Positions 40,569 to 49,662 of a DNA stretch of 64,000 nucleotides are shown piece by piece. A program made the translations under genes and the position numbers. How positions within the stretch are numbered: the stretch's first letter is position 1; each line of letters opens with the position of its first letter. This DNA comes from JADLHS01 sp036274115 (GTDB lineage Bacteria; Verrucomicrobiota; Verrucomicrobiia; Limisphaerales; JADLHS01), in the NCBI GenBank assembly GCA_036274115.1, contig DASUGI010000263.1:8850-72849 (forward strand), given 5' to 3'. The notes under the pieces are model-generated. The model searched no databases, was not told where the DNA came from, and worked only from the letters and a program-made list of their open reading frames with translations.

Positions 40569-41558
40569 TTACCTCGCGCTCACATCCAATTGCTCAATCT
40601 GAGTATCGTTGAAGGTAACAAAGAAGTTCGTGTAACCATCGCGTGAGCCACTGTACATCTCGTACATCGCCGTTAGCCATGGAATCAGGTCAGTTCGACT
40701 ATCGAAATCCAGTCGCACAAAAGGACCCGAGCCGCCAGCCTTCTCGATGTATGTATATCCCTTTACGCGTGGGATCAGCAGCCCAGCATGATCGGTGTTA
40801 AACACGCGCTTCGCTGGATTAACTTGGTGACAGAGGACAACCTCCACGTTTCCTGGAAATTTAAGGCTTTGACTTCGCCAGTTCTCGCGAAGTGTGTTCA
40901 TGACGTTTTCTTTCAAGGTGTTTTCGTTTGTTAGGGCCGGAAGCTCGTAATAGCGGAAGAAGAATGCGTTGAGATTGATCCTGGTATTGCGCAAAGAGCT
41001 CGGAATGAAGGGTTCTGTTGCCTCCATGTACCAAATAGGACATTGCTGCAAAAACGCTTCCTGTGTGGTGGTGACAGCAAAAATCGTTTCGCGATTTGTA
41101 GAAGATGATACGAGAAACGGCCCTGCAGTTTTATCCGGTTTGAGATTCGAGCTGATTCCATTACCCGCCAAGAGTATGACAGTGTCAAAACAGTTGATTT
41201 CGTACCTGTGTTGCGTTTCGCACAATCTGTGGGGCAAGGCGGCGATTAGTTCAGCGGAACTCTTGAATTCGTAGAAACCAGTTTCAGGCTTGGGAAACTT
41301 GCTGAAGTCGAATTCAAACTCCGTCGTGAAATACTTTTCGACAGCGTTTTGAAACGACTCTCGCGACGATTGTGGACAGCCACTTTCCTCAAGCACTTTC
41401 ATTGTTTCTCGCAAAGCCGTTCTTTGCGCCAGGAATGATATCCGGACTGTTCCGGTGGGCGGGCTACAAGACTGCGAGACCCCAACAAGAAGAGCGGCCC
41501 AAATCGCCATGCGGGCGGCCTTGCCGATCTTTCCAACGCTATTGGGTTTGCATTTCAC
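40569..41558 (-). CDS. Lipoprotein-like exported protein with possible Cys/His hydrolase core
   Basis: 329 aa. It starts at 41558, or at 41510 (MAIWAALLVGVSQSC), which places Cys at a weak lipobox. The mature protein shows HRYEINCFDTVILL, AKRVFNTDHAGLLIPRVKGYTYIEK and a C-terminal DLIPWLTAMYEMYSG. The order Cys in a helix start, then His in a beta strand (DHAGLL), is like papain-fold amidase and DUF4300-like proteins, but that call is tentative. Its start overlaps the upstream TPR gene by 20 bases, so the two are surely co-expressed. AT-richer than the neighbourhood. Confidence 0.6.
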   Translation of the reverse strand: MKCKPNSVGKIGKAARMAIWAALLVGVSQSCSPPTGTVRISFLAQRTALRETMKVLEESGCPQSSRESFQNAVEKYFTTEFEFDFSKFPKPETGFYEFKSSAELIAALPHRLCETQHRYEINCFDTVILLAGNGISSNLKPDKTAGPFLVSSSTNRETIFAVTTTQEAFLQQCPIWYMEATEPFIPSSLRNTRINLNAFFFRYYELPALTNENTLKENVMNTLRENWRSQSLKFPGNVEVVLCHQVNPAKRVFNTDHAGLLIPRVKGYTYIEKAGGSGPFVRLDFDSRTDLIPWLTAMYEMYSGSRDGYTNFFVTFNDTQIEQLDVSAR

Positions 41559-42480
41559 GGTAGGGCTTCCGCTGTTGATATAGTTTGAGCCGACTCAGTA
41601 AATCCTTGTGTTCATCGTCGCTTAACCCCGTTATGTCCATCGCCTGCTCCTGAGTGTGAATCGCCTGCTTGAAGTCCCCTGTCTCAGCGTATGCCGCCGC
41701 CAGCGTGTCCAAATGCGTCCACCTGGACCAACCCGTGATCTGACAGGCTCGTCTCGCCAGTGCTGTCGCTTCTATTCCGTCGCGCACTGAAGCATCAGGA
41801 CAAGTCGCACGCAGCCAGCCGAGAGAGTTGAGGCTGTAATGATTCTTTGCATCCAACCGAATGGCCTCTTCGTAGTCCTTCACGGCGTGGTAATAATCCT
41901 TTTTACGGGTGCGGCAAAAGGCCCGGCGAGCGAACGCGTTTGCGTCTTGCGAACCGACCATCAGATATTTGTTCCAATTAGTGATCGCGCTCTCAAAAGC
42001 TCCCTTAATCTCGAGAATGGAGGCGAAAGATTTGTATGCTGCTGCAAAATCGGGATTCAAACGCAGGCATTCACTAAGATCTAACAACGCTCCATCCAAT
42101 TCACCTAGTTTCCAACGGGCGCTGCTGCGATTGAAATAATGCGCTGCGTTTGTTGTATCCAGCTGGATGGCCTTGCTGTAGTCTGCGCTTGCCTGATCCC
42201 ACTGGTTGTTCAGTGAATAACAGGCTCCGCGGTATGCATAGCCCGTTGCATTGTTCGGTTCGAGCTCAATTGCCTGGTCAAAATCACTGAAAGCTCTGAG
42301 GGCATCCTGTTTTTGCAGCAGCGCGGCTCCACGGTCAATATAGCTCTTCGCGTCGCGTGGGTTCAGTCGAACGGCCTCATCGTAGCTGGCAAGATCATTC
42401 GTATTTGCCAGCAACGTATGACTGCTGGTCAAACCGAAGATAAGCAACGCCACGACGCATATGTAGCGTATTCGCCTCAT
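41539..42480 (-). CDS. Exported TPR-repeat protein
   Basis: 313 aa. A leader (MRRIRYICVVALLIFGLTSSHTLLA) is followed by tetratricopeptide repeats: SYIDRGAALLQKQDALRAF, GYAYRGACYSLNNQWDQAS, YFNRSSARWKLGELDGAL, AYKSFASILEIKGAFESAI, and so on. It is probably a periplasmic scaffold for its overlapping partner, the lipoprotein-like gene at 40569. Both have lower GC than the flanks, which suggests a separate history from the surrounding genes. Confidence 0.85.
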   Translation of the reverse strand: MRRIRYICVVALLIFGLTSSHTLLANTNDLASYDEAVRLNPRDAKSYIDRGAALLQKQDALRAFSDFDQAIELEPNNATGYAYRGACYSLNNQWDQASADYSKAIQLDTTNAAHYFNRSSARWKLGELDGALLDLSECLRLNPDFAAAYKSFASILEIKGAFESAITNWNKYLMVGSQDANAFARRAFCRTRKKDYYHAVKDYEEAIRLDAKNHYSLNSLGWLRATCPDASVRDGIEATALARRACQITGWSRWTHLDTLAAAYAETGDFKQAIHTQEQAMDITGLSDDEHKDLLSRLKLYQQRKPYREMQTQ

Positions 42481-42518
42481 TCCACGAGAAAGACACCGGC
42501 GAGCGCCTTTTTGTATAT

Positions 42519-43628
42519 CTACTTCAACTTATCCGGATTCAACGGCTTCAAATCTTTTGGCAGGAAGATGCCGTCTTTGCGAATGAGTTCGCCGTCGAAC
42601 CACACTTCGCCGCCGCCCCATTCCTTGCGCTGGATCAGCACCATGTCCCAATGGACGGCGCTGCGGTTGCCGTTGTCGCAAATCTCGTAGGCCTGGCCGG
42701 GTGTGAAGTGCAACGAGCCGGCGATCTTTTCGTCGAAGAGGATGTCGCACATCGGGTTCAGGATGTACGGATTGAAGCCGAGTGAGAATTCGCCGATGTA
42801 ACGCGCGCCGGCATCCGTATCGAGAATCTCGTTCAGGCGCTTGGTGTTGTTGCTCGTGGCCTTGATGATCTTGCCGTCCTTGAATTCCAGCCGCACGTTC
42901 TCGAACTTCGTGCCCGCGTAAATCGTCGGGGTGTTGAAGCTGATGACGCCGTTGACGGAGTTCTTCACCGGACAGGAGAACACCTCGCCATCCGGAATGT
43001 TGAGCAACCCCTCGCACATCTTCGCGCCGATGTTTTTAATGCTGAAGGTAAGGTCGGTGCCGGGCGATTTCAGGTGCACGCGATCCGCCTTCTTCATGCG
43101 CTTCCAGAGTGGCACCATTGCCCTGGCCATCTTGCGGTAATCCATCGTGCAGACGTCGAAGTAGAGATTCTCAAACGCCTCGGTGCTCATCCCGGCGCTT
43201 TGCGCCATGCTGGGCGTCGGCCAGCGGAGGACGACCCAACGGGTCTTGTTGACGCGCTGATCCTGCACCGGCCGTGTAATCCGCGCATAAAGCGAGGCCC
43301 GGTCCGAAGGCACGTCCGAACTCTCGCTCACGTTGCTCGAGCCACGAATGGCAATGTAAACCTGCATCTTCTTCATGCGCGCCAGATCGACGTCCCGAAT
43401 CAATGATGCATGGGCTTGATTGGTGTCTCGCTGGATTTCCCGGGTGATTCGGGCATGGCGGAGGTCAATCAACGGAATTCCGCCGGCCGACCGCACGGCG
43501 CGCATCAACTCCACGGACATCTCATCCGGCACGTCCATCATGTCGAGCAGGACGTGTTCGCCCTTTTTGACGCGGGTAGAGTAGGTGACGAGGAGTTTGG
43601 CGAGTTTCGTAAAGCGCGGATCGGTCAT
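42519..43628 (-). CDS. M29-family aminopeptidase
   Basis: 369 aa from ATG 43628 (an upstream in-frame start adds 11 residues). Thermophilic-aminopeptidase family (AmpS/aminopeptidase T), dimetal cytosolic exopeptidases. Ligand segments are visible: NIPDGEVF with its Glu, ARYIGEFSLG, GSLHFTPGQAYE and RSAVHWDMVL. The N-terminal domain LAKLLVTYSTRVKKGEHVLL is typical. It is divergent from carB. No peptide transporter is adjacent. Confidence 0.9.
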   Translation of the reverse strand: MTDPRFTKLAKLLVTYSTRVKKGEHVLLDMMDVPDEMSVELMRAVRSAGGIPLIDLRHARITREIQRDTNQAHASLIRDVDLARMKKMQVYIAIRGSSNVSESSDVPSDRASLYARITRPVQDQRVNKTRWVVLRWPTPSMAQSAGMSTEAFENLYFDVCTMDYRKMARAMVPLWKRMKKADRVHLKSPGTDLTFSIKNIGAKMCEGLLNIPDGEVFSCPVKNSVNGVISFNTPTIYAGTKFENVRLEFKDGKIIKATSNNTKRLNEILDTDAGARYIGEFSLGFNPYILNPMCDILFDEKIAGSLHFTPGQAYEICDNGNRSAVHWDMVLIQRKEWGGGEVWFDGELIRKDGIFLPKDLKPLNPDKLK

Positions 43629-43830
43629 AGTTATGGGACAGGCTATTGCAGAATCAGCCATTGTCGAGCCGACTTGTTGGGAGCGGTGCTCTTGTCACCT
43701 GCGCCAAAAGAATGCCCGCTGAATGCAATCACAGGGATTCGGCGATACAGCAGATCAAAATACGCTACGCCAAGCCACTCGGTTCTCGACACTGCGCCTC
43801 CGTTTTGTTTCCTTGGCGCGGTTTTTATCA

Positions 43831-45612
43831 ATGAATTCAGAGTTGCTCGCCAAAGCCAAGTCGCTCGGATTTTCCGACCGGCAAATCGCCCACTTAACCG
43901 GCCGGACGGAAGACGTTATCCGCGACGAGCGCAAGAACGCCGGCCTCCTTCCCAGCTACCGCCTCGTGGACACCTGCGCCGCTGAATTCGAGGCTTATAC
44001 CCCCTATTACTACTCCACCTACGACCGCGGCGACGACGAGGTGAAAGGCAACACCGCGAAAAAGGTGATGATCCTCGGCGGCGGGCCGAACCGCATTGGT
44101 CAGGGCATTGAATTCGATTACTGCTGCGTTCACGCCTCGTTTGCGCTCAAGGAAGATGGTTTCGAAACCATCATGGTGAATTCAAATCCCGAAACGGTTT
44201 CGACCGATTACGACACGAGCGACAAGTTGTTCTTCGAACCGCTCACGCTGGAAGACGTATTGCACATTTACGAACGCGAGAAGTGCTGGGGCGCCATCGC
44301 GCAATTTGGCGGCCAGACCCCGCTCAACCTCGCGCTCGGCCTGCAGAAGAACGGCGTCAACATCATCGGCACATCGCCGCAGAGCATCGAGATCGCCGAA
44401 GACCGCAAACTGTTCGCGGCGATGCTGCACAAGCTCAACATTCCGCAGCCACCGAACGGTCTGGCCACAAACGAAGCTGAAGCGCTCGAAGCCTCCAGGA
44501 AGTTAGGTTATCCCGTGCTGGTGCGGCCGAGCTTCGTGCTGGGTGGCCGTGCAATGCAGATCGTTTACTCGGATGCCGAACTGTCGCATTACATGAAGTT
44601 CGCGGTGGAAGCTTCGCCAGAGCGCCCCGTGCTGGTGGACAAGTTTCTGGAAGATGCGACCGAAGTGGATGTGGATTGCATCGCCGATGTCGGCCATCCG
44701 AACGGCGGAACAATTGTCATCGGCGGCATGCTGGAGCACATCGAGTTCGCGGGCGTTCATTCCGGGGATGCGGCGATGGTGCTGCCACCGCACACGCTGT
44801 CGCAGAAGGTGATTGAAACCATCCGCGAATACACGCACGCGATGGCAAAGGAGTTGAAAGTCGTCGGCCTCATGAACGTGCAATATGCCGTGAAGGACGA
44901 GGTCGTTTACGTGCTCGAAGTAAACCCGCGCGCCTCGCGCACCGTGCCCTTCGTCAGCAAAGCGATTGGTTTCCCACTCGCGAAACTTGCCGCGAAAGTG
45001 ATGGCCGGCAAGACGCTCAAGGAGCTCGGCTTTACCGAGGAAATCTGGCCCAAGTATTGGGCGGTAAAAGAATCCGTGTTCCCGTTCAACCGTTTCCACG
45101 GCCAGGACATTCTGCTTTCACCCGAAATGCGTTCCACCGGCGAGGTGATGGGCCTGGACAACGAATTGGGCATTGCTTACGCAAAATCCCAAATGGCGGC
45201 TAATGCCCCGCTGCCGCTCCAGGGCAAAGTGTTCATCAGCGTCAGCGACCTGCACAAAAGGGACGTCGCAGCGGTGGCGAAGGAATTCGTGGACCTCGGC
45301 TTCGAACTCATCGCCACCAGCGGCACGGCCACCGTCCTTGAGAAAGCCGGCCTCAAAGTGCAACGGATTTTCAAAGTTTCCGAAGGTCGCCCCAACGCCG
45401 TGGACCTGATGAAGAACAAGGAACTGCAACTCGTCATCAACACGCCCGCCGGCCAGGTGCCGCGCGCTGATGAAGTGCGTATTCGGACCACTGCCGTTTA
45501 CACCGGCACACCGATCATGACCACGCTCTCTGGCGCAAAAGCCGCCGTCCTGGGCATCGCCGCCTTAAAGAAGAACGGTTACGCGGTGAAGACGGTGCAG
45601 GAGTATCATTGA
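43831..45612 (+). CDS. carB: Carbamoyl-phosphate synthase large chain, C-terminal half only (split carB)
   Basis: 593 aa against about 1,070 for a normal CarB. It begins within the oligomerisation domain (SLGFSDRQIAHLTGRTEDVI), then has the whole second ATP-grasp half (KKVMILGGGPNRIGQGIEFDYCCVHA, SNPETVSTDYDTSD, VLEVNPRASRTVPFVSKA) and the C-terminal MGS regulatory domain (GKVFISVSDLHKRD, LIATSGTATVL). The first ATP-grasp half is absent upstream, where the divergent M29 gene sits. The cut lies where archaeal and Aquifex-type split carB genes are divided, so this is probably a functional CarB2 with the other half elsewhere, rather than a truncated gene. Confidence 0.92.
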   Translation: MNSELLAKAKSLGFSDRQIAHLTGRTEDVIRDERKNAGLLPSYRLVDTCAAEFEAYTPYYYSTYDRGDDEVKGNTAKKVMILGGGPNRIGQGIEFDYCCVHASFALKEDGFETIMVNSNPETVSTDYDTSDKLFFEPLTLEDVLHIYEREKCWGAIAQFGGQTPLNLALGLQKNGVNIIGTSPQSIEIAEDRKLFAAMLHKLNIPQPPNGLATNEAEALEASRKLGYPVLVRPSFVLGGRAMQIVYSDAELSHYMKFAVEASPERPVLVDKFLEDATEVDVDCIADVGHPNGGTIVIGGMLEHIEFAGVHSGDAAMVLPPHTLSQKVIETIREYTHAMAKELKVVGLMNVQYAVKDEVVYVLEVNPRASRTVPFVSKAIGFPLAKLAAKVMAGKTLKELGFTEEIWPKYWAVKESVFPFNRFHGQDILLSPEMRSTGEVMGLDNELGIAYAKSQMAANAPLPLQGKVFISVSDLHKRDVAAVAKEFVDLGFELIATSGTATVLEKAGLKVQRIFKVSEGRPNAVDLMKNKELQLVINTPAGQVPRADEVRIRTTAVYTGTPIMTTLSGAKAAVLGIAALKKNGYAVKTVQEYH

Positions 45613-45711
45613 GCAAGCGCCTCGGGACGAAGGTCGGGAAAGTATTTGTCGGGTGAATTCGGCAGGACAGACGTCGAGCTTCACCAAAGCGGAAAAATTC
45701 TTAAAGTCAGA

Positions 45712-45743
45712 GACAGGCGCGACGCGCGCGACGCCTGTCCTAC
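45712..45743. repeat. Hairpin repeat at the TolC/carB convergent end
   Basis: GACAGGCG (45712-45719) pairs with CGCCTGTC (45732-45739) around CGACGCGCGCGA. The following CTAC carries the TAG stop of the minus-strand TolC-like gene. It is related to the copies at 29733 and 38672 and may act as a bidirectional transcript end, although the T runs are poor. Confidence 0.75.
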
Positions 45744-47299
45744 TTGACCTCGATGTCGAGTTGCCTTTGTTCCAGCAGCGTTGCCTCAGCGAAACGCAGT
45801 TGGCTGACCGCCTGATTGTAATCCGCCTTGGCGCGAATTTCTGCGGTGCGGCTGGTAGCGAGGTCGCTTTGTAATTGCAGGACAAAAAAGAGCGTGCTCT
45901 TGCCGCCAGTGAGCTTTTGTTCCTCGGCCTCCAATGCGGCTTCGGACAATTCACGGGTTCGTCGCGTGCGCTCGACTCGCTCAAAGCGCGACTGCACCGT
46001 GTGCACGGCGTCGGAAATTTCCCGCATCACCTGCTCTTCCAGTTGTTTCACGCGCAATTCCCACTGAGCTTTCAGGTGCTTGCTGGCGCGATAATTCGCG
46101 CGTTCCGCGGACAACGTGAGTGGCACGGAAAAAACCACGCCAAGCATGTCGTTGGGCGAGTCTCCGTTTTCGATTTGATCGCGCGCCGCGGGGAAGGATG
46201 CGGAAGGAGTCTGCGGCGGAAGCACCTGATCCGTGCTGGCACCCTTGCGTCCATAACCGGCCACCAAATTCAGTGATGGAAAAAGCTGATTGCGCCGGAA
46301 TCGCAAATCGATCCCGGCTTTCTCGACTTCCTGCCGCAGTTGCGCGAGGTCGGCCCGATTGTTCAGTCCGCGTTCCCAACATTCGCGCAGGTCGAGCCGT
46401 TCCGGCAACACGAGCAACGACTGGCCTGGCCTTAAGCGCACGTTCACCGAGTTCGTCCAGGCGTCGCCCATCCACGATCTCAATTCGTTCTCCGCCAACT
46501 GGACGGCATTTCTCGCCAGCGTGAGTTCTGCTTCCACGCGAGCGACCTGCGCCTCGGCCAGCCGCTCGTCGAGCACCGTGAGCGTGCCCATTTCGATGCG
46601 GCGCCGGATGCCGGCGAGCAATTGCTGCCGCGCGGCGAGGAGGTCCTCCTGGACTCCCAGGTTGCCCATCGCATACGCCAGTTCGTAGAAGGCCAGTTGC
46701 ACCCGATTGATCACGTCCGAAGCCACGTAATGAACGCCCAGTTCGCTGATCTTGAGATTCCTTTTATTCACCTGGATTGTCATGCGCCCTTGATCGATCC
46801 AGAAATCCCGCAACAGCGGCTGGCTGATGGCAACGCCGGTTTGCAGGCTGTAGGACGCGAAGTTCAGTCCGTTGCGCGTGCCCTCGCTGTACGCGTAGCT
46901 GCCGGAGAGAGTGTAGCTCAGGCCGCCAGGCAGAAAGCCGGTCAATAACGTGTCAGCAGTGTCGGAGTCGGCGGAATAAACCACATCCCGACTGAAATCC
47001 GTGGGGTCCAGACCTCCGGCATCCGTCAAGTGCTCCTTGCCCGCGCTCAGGGTGAGGGTTGGATCGTAGTAACTGTAGCTTCCGCTTAACAGCGACTCCG
47101 TGACGGCCGGCGTCAATCGCTCGATCTGCAGCATGCGATTTTGCAGCAGCGCCGTGCGGATGCATTCCTCCAGCGTGATGGAACGAATCTGCTGAGAAGT
47201 TTTGTCTTCGCACCAGGCGGAAAGGCCACTCAACAGGAGTACTGCGCCAACGAACGCGGCAGAGAGTCGGCCCATGTTGCAATGAATCCGCCGGGTCAT
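45740..47299 (-). CDS. TolC-family outer-membrane channel protein
   Basis: 519 aa from the ATG at 47299, which overlaps the upstream stop by ATGA. Signal peptide near MGRLSAAFVGAVLLLSGLSAW. Two outer-membrane-efflux repeats: SITLEECIRTALLQNRMLQIERL starts the first; the second begins LRECWERGLNNRADLAQLRQEVEKAGIDL, with long coiled helices and the SGSYAYSEG and VAGYGRKG strands of the barrel. It is the last gene of a four-gene operon with a membrane-fusion protein (50655), so it probably forms the exit duct. No inner-membrane pump is encoded in the operon. Confidence 0.9.
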   Translation of the reverse strand: MTRRIHCNMGRLSAAFVGAVLLLSGLSAWCEDKTSQQIRSITLEECIRTALLQNRMLQIERLTPAVTESLLSGSYSYYDPTLTLSAGKEHLTDAGGLDPTDFSRDVVYSADSDTADTLLTGFLPGGLSYTLSGSYAYSEGTRNGLNFASYSLQTGVAISQPLLRDFWIDQGRMTIQVNKRNLKISELGVHYVASDVINRVQLAFYELAYAMGNLGVQEDLLAARQQLLAGIRRRIEMGTLTVLDERLAEAQVARVEAELTLARNAVQLAENELRSWMGDAWTNSVNVRLRPGQSLLVLPERLDLRECWERGLNNRADLAQLRQEVEKAGIDLRFRRNQLFPSLNLVAGYGRKGASTDQVLPPQTPSASFPAARDQIENGDSPNDMLGVVFSVPLTLSAERANYRASKHLKAQWELRVKQLEEQVMREISDAVHTVQSRFERVERTRRTRELSEAALEAEEQKLTGGKSTLFFVLQLQSDLATSRTAEIRAKADYNQAVSQLRFAEATLLEQRQLDIEVK

Positions 47300-49659
47300 G
47301 GGGTGACCGGCGTGGACATCCGGAAGAACTGAGTCGCGTTGGTCATTCCAGGAATGAGCACCTGCTTCTCGCCCGTGGCACTGACGATAGTAAAGTTGCT
47401 GACGCTTTGCCACGAGCCCTGGGTCATTGACGCGCGCCCTTCGATGGAATAGGCACGGCCCTGCACCCCGTGAAAGCGCAAGCGCACTCCGTTGCCTTCC
47501 CGGGCGAGGCTGGTGAAGGCAAAAGCACTGGTGGCATCGTTGGGATCGGTTCCGGCGCGATATTCGTGGAGATTCGTCGCCCCGTCTCCGTCGGGATCGA
47601 GCGCGGCGTCATCAGGTGAATTGGGGTCCAACTCATGCTCGTTTTCCCAGGCGTTGGGCATGCCGTCGCCATCGGAATCCGCTCCATTGGCGCGCCCCGC
47701 ACTGGGCGCCGCCGCGACCCAGTTCAAGGGTTCATTGCCGAAGCCCAACGCTGCGCTCCTTTGCAAAGAAAGACCGGTGTTCGCCGCGTTGGCCGGCCAG
47801 GGCGCAGCAGCCGAATACTTGATTCGCTCCACCTGCACATACGGCACAAAGCCAGGATCAGGATCGGATGGTCCTTGCGGTGTGTCCGGCTCCAGCAATT
47901 CAAGCGCTTCGCCAGCATCACTGAGTTTGCCACTGTAAGGACCGAGGATGGGGACAGTCATCGGCACGTTGTAGGTGGCGCGAAATGTAGCGAGCCTGGT
48001 CGGGTCGGCCACTGGATCAAAGCTGACCAGAAGCATGAAACCTCCGGCGGGAATGCTCAACCCGGTCGGAAAATCAAACGTGACGCCATCCCGCAGTCGC
48101 CAGGCGTTGGTGGGATACAGTTGATCATACAACCGCACCAGCGAAGCAGTGGGGTTGTGCAATTCGATGAACTCGCCATCCGTGTTCGCCTGTCCGCCCA
48201 CGTCCGGCGGATAAAACATGAGCTCGTTGATGACAATCGGCCCGACCTTCGGCGCGGCGTTGGATAAACCGGTGCCCTGACGGAATTGAACGATCGTTCC
48301 AGGATTGTCGACACCAAAAGTTCGTTGGCTCAGGGGCACAAATTCAACTCCCGTGCTCGTCTTATGGCGGCCCACGGAAACGGCGTTCTTCAACGCGCCA
48401 AAAGCCACGAACGTTTGCGCCCCGGTAAGATTTCCCGCCGCATCGCCTGCGGAAAGAAAAACACTGTCGCCTTCAGCCGAATCAAGCGCGAAGGCATCCG
48501 TCCCGGCATCGAATTGAACCTGATAGAAGACCTTGAATCCATTTGCCGGAATGACCGTGCCCGCCGGAATCCGGAACTTGCGCGGTTTTGACCCGGAATC
48601 GCTCAACCACCAATGACTGATGTCCACTGGCGATCCGGTGAGATTCTGCAGTTCGATGGCGTCTTCCAATGGGTCGTCGGTATGTGAGAGCACTTCGGAG
48701 ATGACGACGTTGGTAATCTCGCTGAAGTTACTCGCGCCCGGCGTCACGGCGCTGCCCGAAAAGAAAACCAAATTGTCGCTGCCATCCGGCGCGCGGCCCT
48801 GGGAGACATTCTCTGTCTGCGCGCCAAAGGTAACGTCAGTCAAAACGGTCGCGCGGTCGGCCGCATAAATCGTCAACATCTCGCCTTCGCCGGCGAGTTT
48901 GAAGTCGAGATGGTCGGCATCGGGTTGCGCCAGGTCAGACGCGAAGAATTGCACGAAGCCGCGCGCGGCAATGAACGAGTGCGCGGGAATGGCGCGGTTT
49001 CCCGGTGTGGCGGGCTGCGGCGTATCGGTGATCACCAATCCGCCCAACGCGACCGGTTGGTCGTCGCCATTGAACACTTCCAGCCAGTCCTGACCGGTGG
49101 AAGGCCGGCACATCCATTCATTGATTCGGAGTTGCGTGGCATCACCCAGCACCGCCGCCGTATTCGCCGAATTGGCGGAGGACTGGTTCAACACCCAGGC
49201 GCCGGTGGCATCGGGCACGCGGCCCAGCGAGTAGTCGCCCACCTGCAATCCAAACGAGATTTCATCCAGCACCGTGAAGCCATCGGCCGCGTAGAGCCGG
49301 ACCAAATCTCCTTTTGCGCCCAGACCGAATCCGGTGTGCAGACCGGGTGCACCGAAATTCACGTCGGCCCAGACAATCAGATACCCATTTGCGGGAACAC
49401 TGGTACCGCCCGGAAAAATGAACTTCTGGGGCTCGAGCGGATCATCGGTCAAACTCCAGCCGCCAATGTTCACCGGCGTGCCCGACGGATTGTGAAGCTC
49501 GATGTAGTCGGGAAATGCTCCGCCATTGGCGACGGCAGAACGATTGTCCGCCATCACTTCGTTCAAGACTACTTGCGCGCGGGCCGCGACCGGCGAAAAC
49601 GCGAACCCCAACAACAACGCCATTAGCAAAACGGACTTTATCCAGGTGCGAATCATCAT
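47296..49659 (-). CDS. Exported protein with several lamin-tail domains
   Basis: 787 aa with signal peptide MMIRTWIKSVLLMALLLGFAFSPVAARA. Four lamin-tail (LTD) beta-sandwich units are recognisable from VVLNEVMADNRSAVANG, RINEWMCRPSTGQDWLEVFN, VISEVLSHTDDPLEDAIELQN and VINELMFYPPDVGG starts, each with a [GS]WxLxD-type strand. A Ca-type DSDGDGMPNAWENEHELDP stretch follows (about residue 670). The C-terminal module ends ATQFFRMSTPVTP, like three other exported proteins here. It lies between a lipoprotein and TolC in one operon, and is a candidate cargo or surface partner of that duct. Confidence 0.87.
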   Translation of the reverse strand: MMIRTWIKSVLLMALLLGFAFSPVAARAQVVLNEVMADNRSAVANGGAFPDYIELHNPSGTPVNIGGWSLTDDPLEPQKFIFPGGTSVPANGYLIVWADVNFGAPGLHTGFGLGAKGDLVRLYAADGFTVLDEISFGLQVGDYSLGRVPDATGAWVLNQSSANSANTAAVLGDATQLRINEWMCRPSTGQDWLEVFNGDDQPVALGGLVITDTPQPATPGNRAIPAHSFIAARGFVQFFASDLAQPDADHLDFKLAGEGEMLTIYAADRATVLTDVTFGAQTENVSQGRAPDGSDNLVFFSGSAVTPGASNFSEITNVVISEVLSHTDDPLEDAIELQNLTGSPVDISHWWLSDSGSKPRKFRIPAGTVIPANGFKVFYQVQFDAGTDAFALDSAEGDSVFLSAGDAAGNLTGAQTFVAFGALKNAVSVGRHKTSTGVEFVPLSQRTFGVDNPGTIVQFRQGTGLSNAAPKVGPIVINELMFYPPDVGGQANTDGEFIELHNPTASLVRLYDQLYPTNAWRLRDGVTFDFPTGLSIPAGGFMLLVSFDPVADPTRLATFRATYNVPMTVPILGPYSGKLSDAGEALELLEPDTPQGPSDPDPGFVPYVQVERIKYSAAAPWPANAANTGLSLQRSAALGFGNEPLNWVAAAPSAGRANGADSDGDGMPNAWENEHELDPNSPDDAALDPDGDGATNLHEYRAGTDPNDATSAFAFTSLAREGNGVRLRFHGVQGRAYSIEGRASMTQGSWQSVSNFTIVSATGEKQVLIPGMTNATQFFRMSTPVTP

Positions 49660-49662
49660 ACT

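Noticed and set aside
49000..49626. Long plus-strand frames opposite the lamin-tail gene
   Set aside because: The minus frame has a signal peptide and recognisable LTD units and sits in a tight operon.
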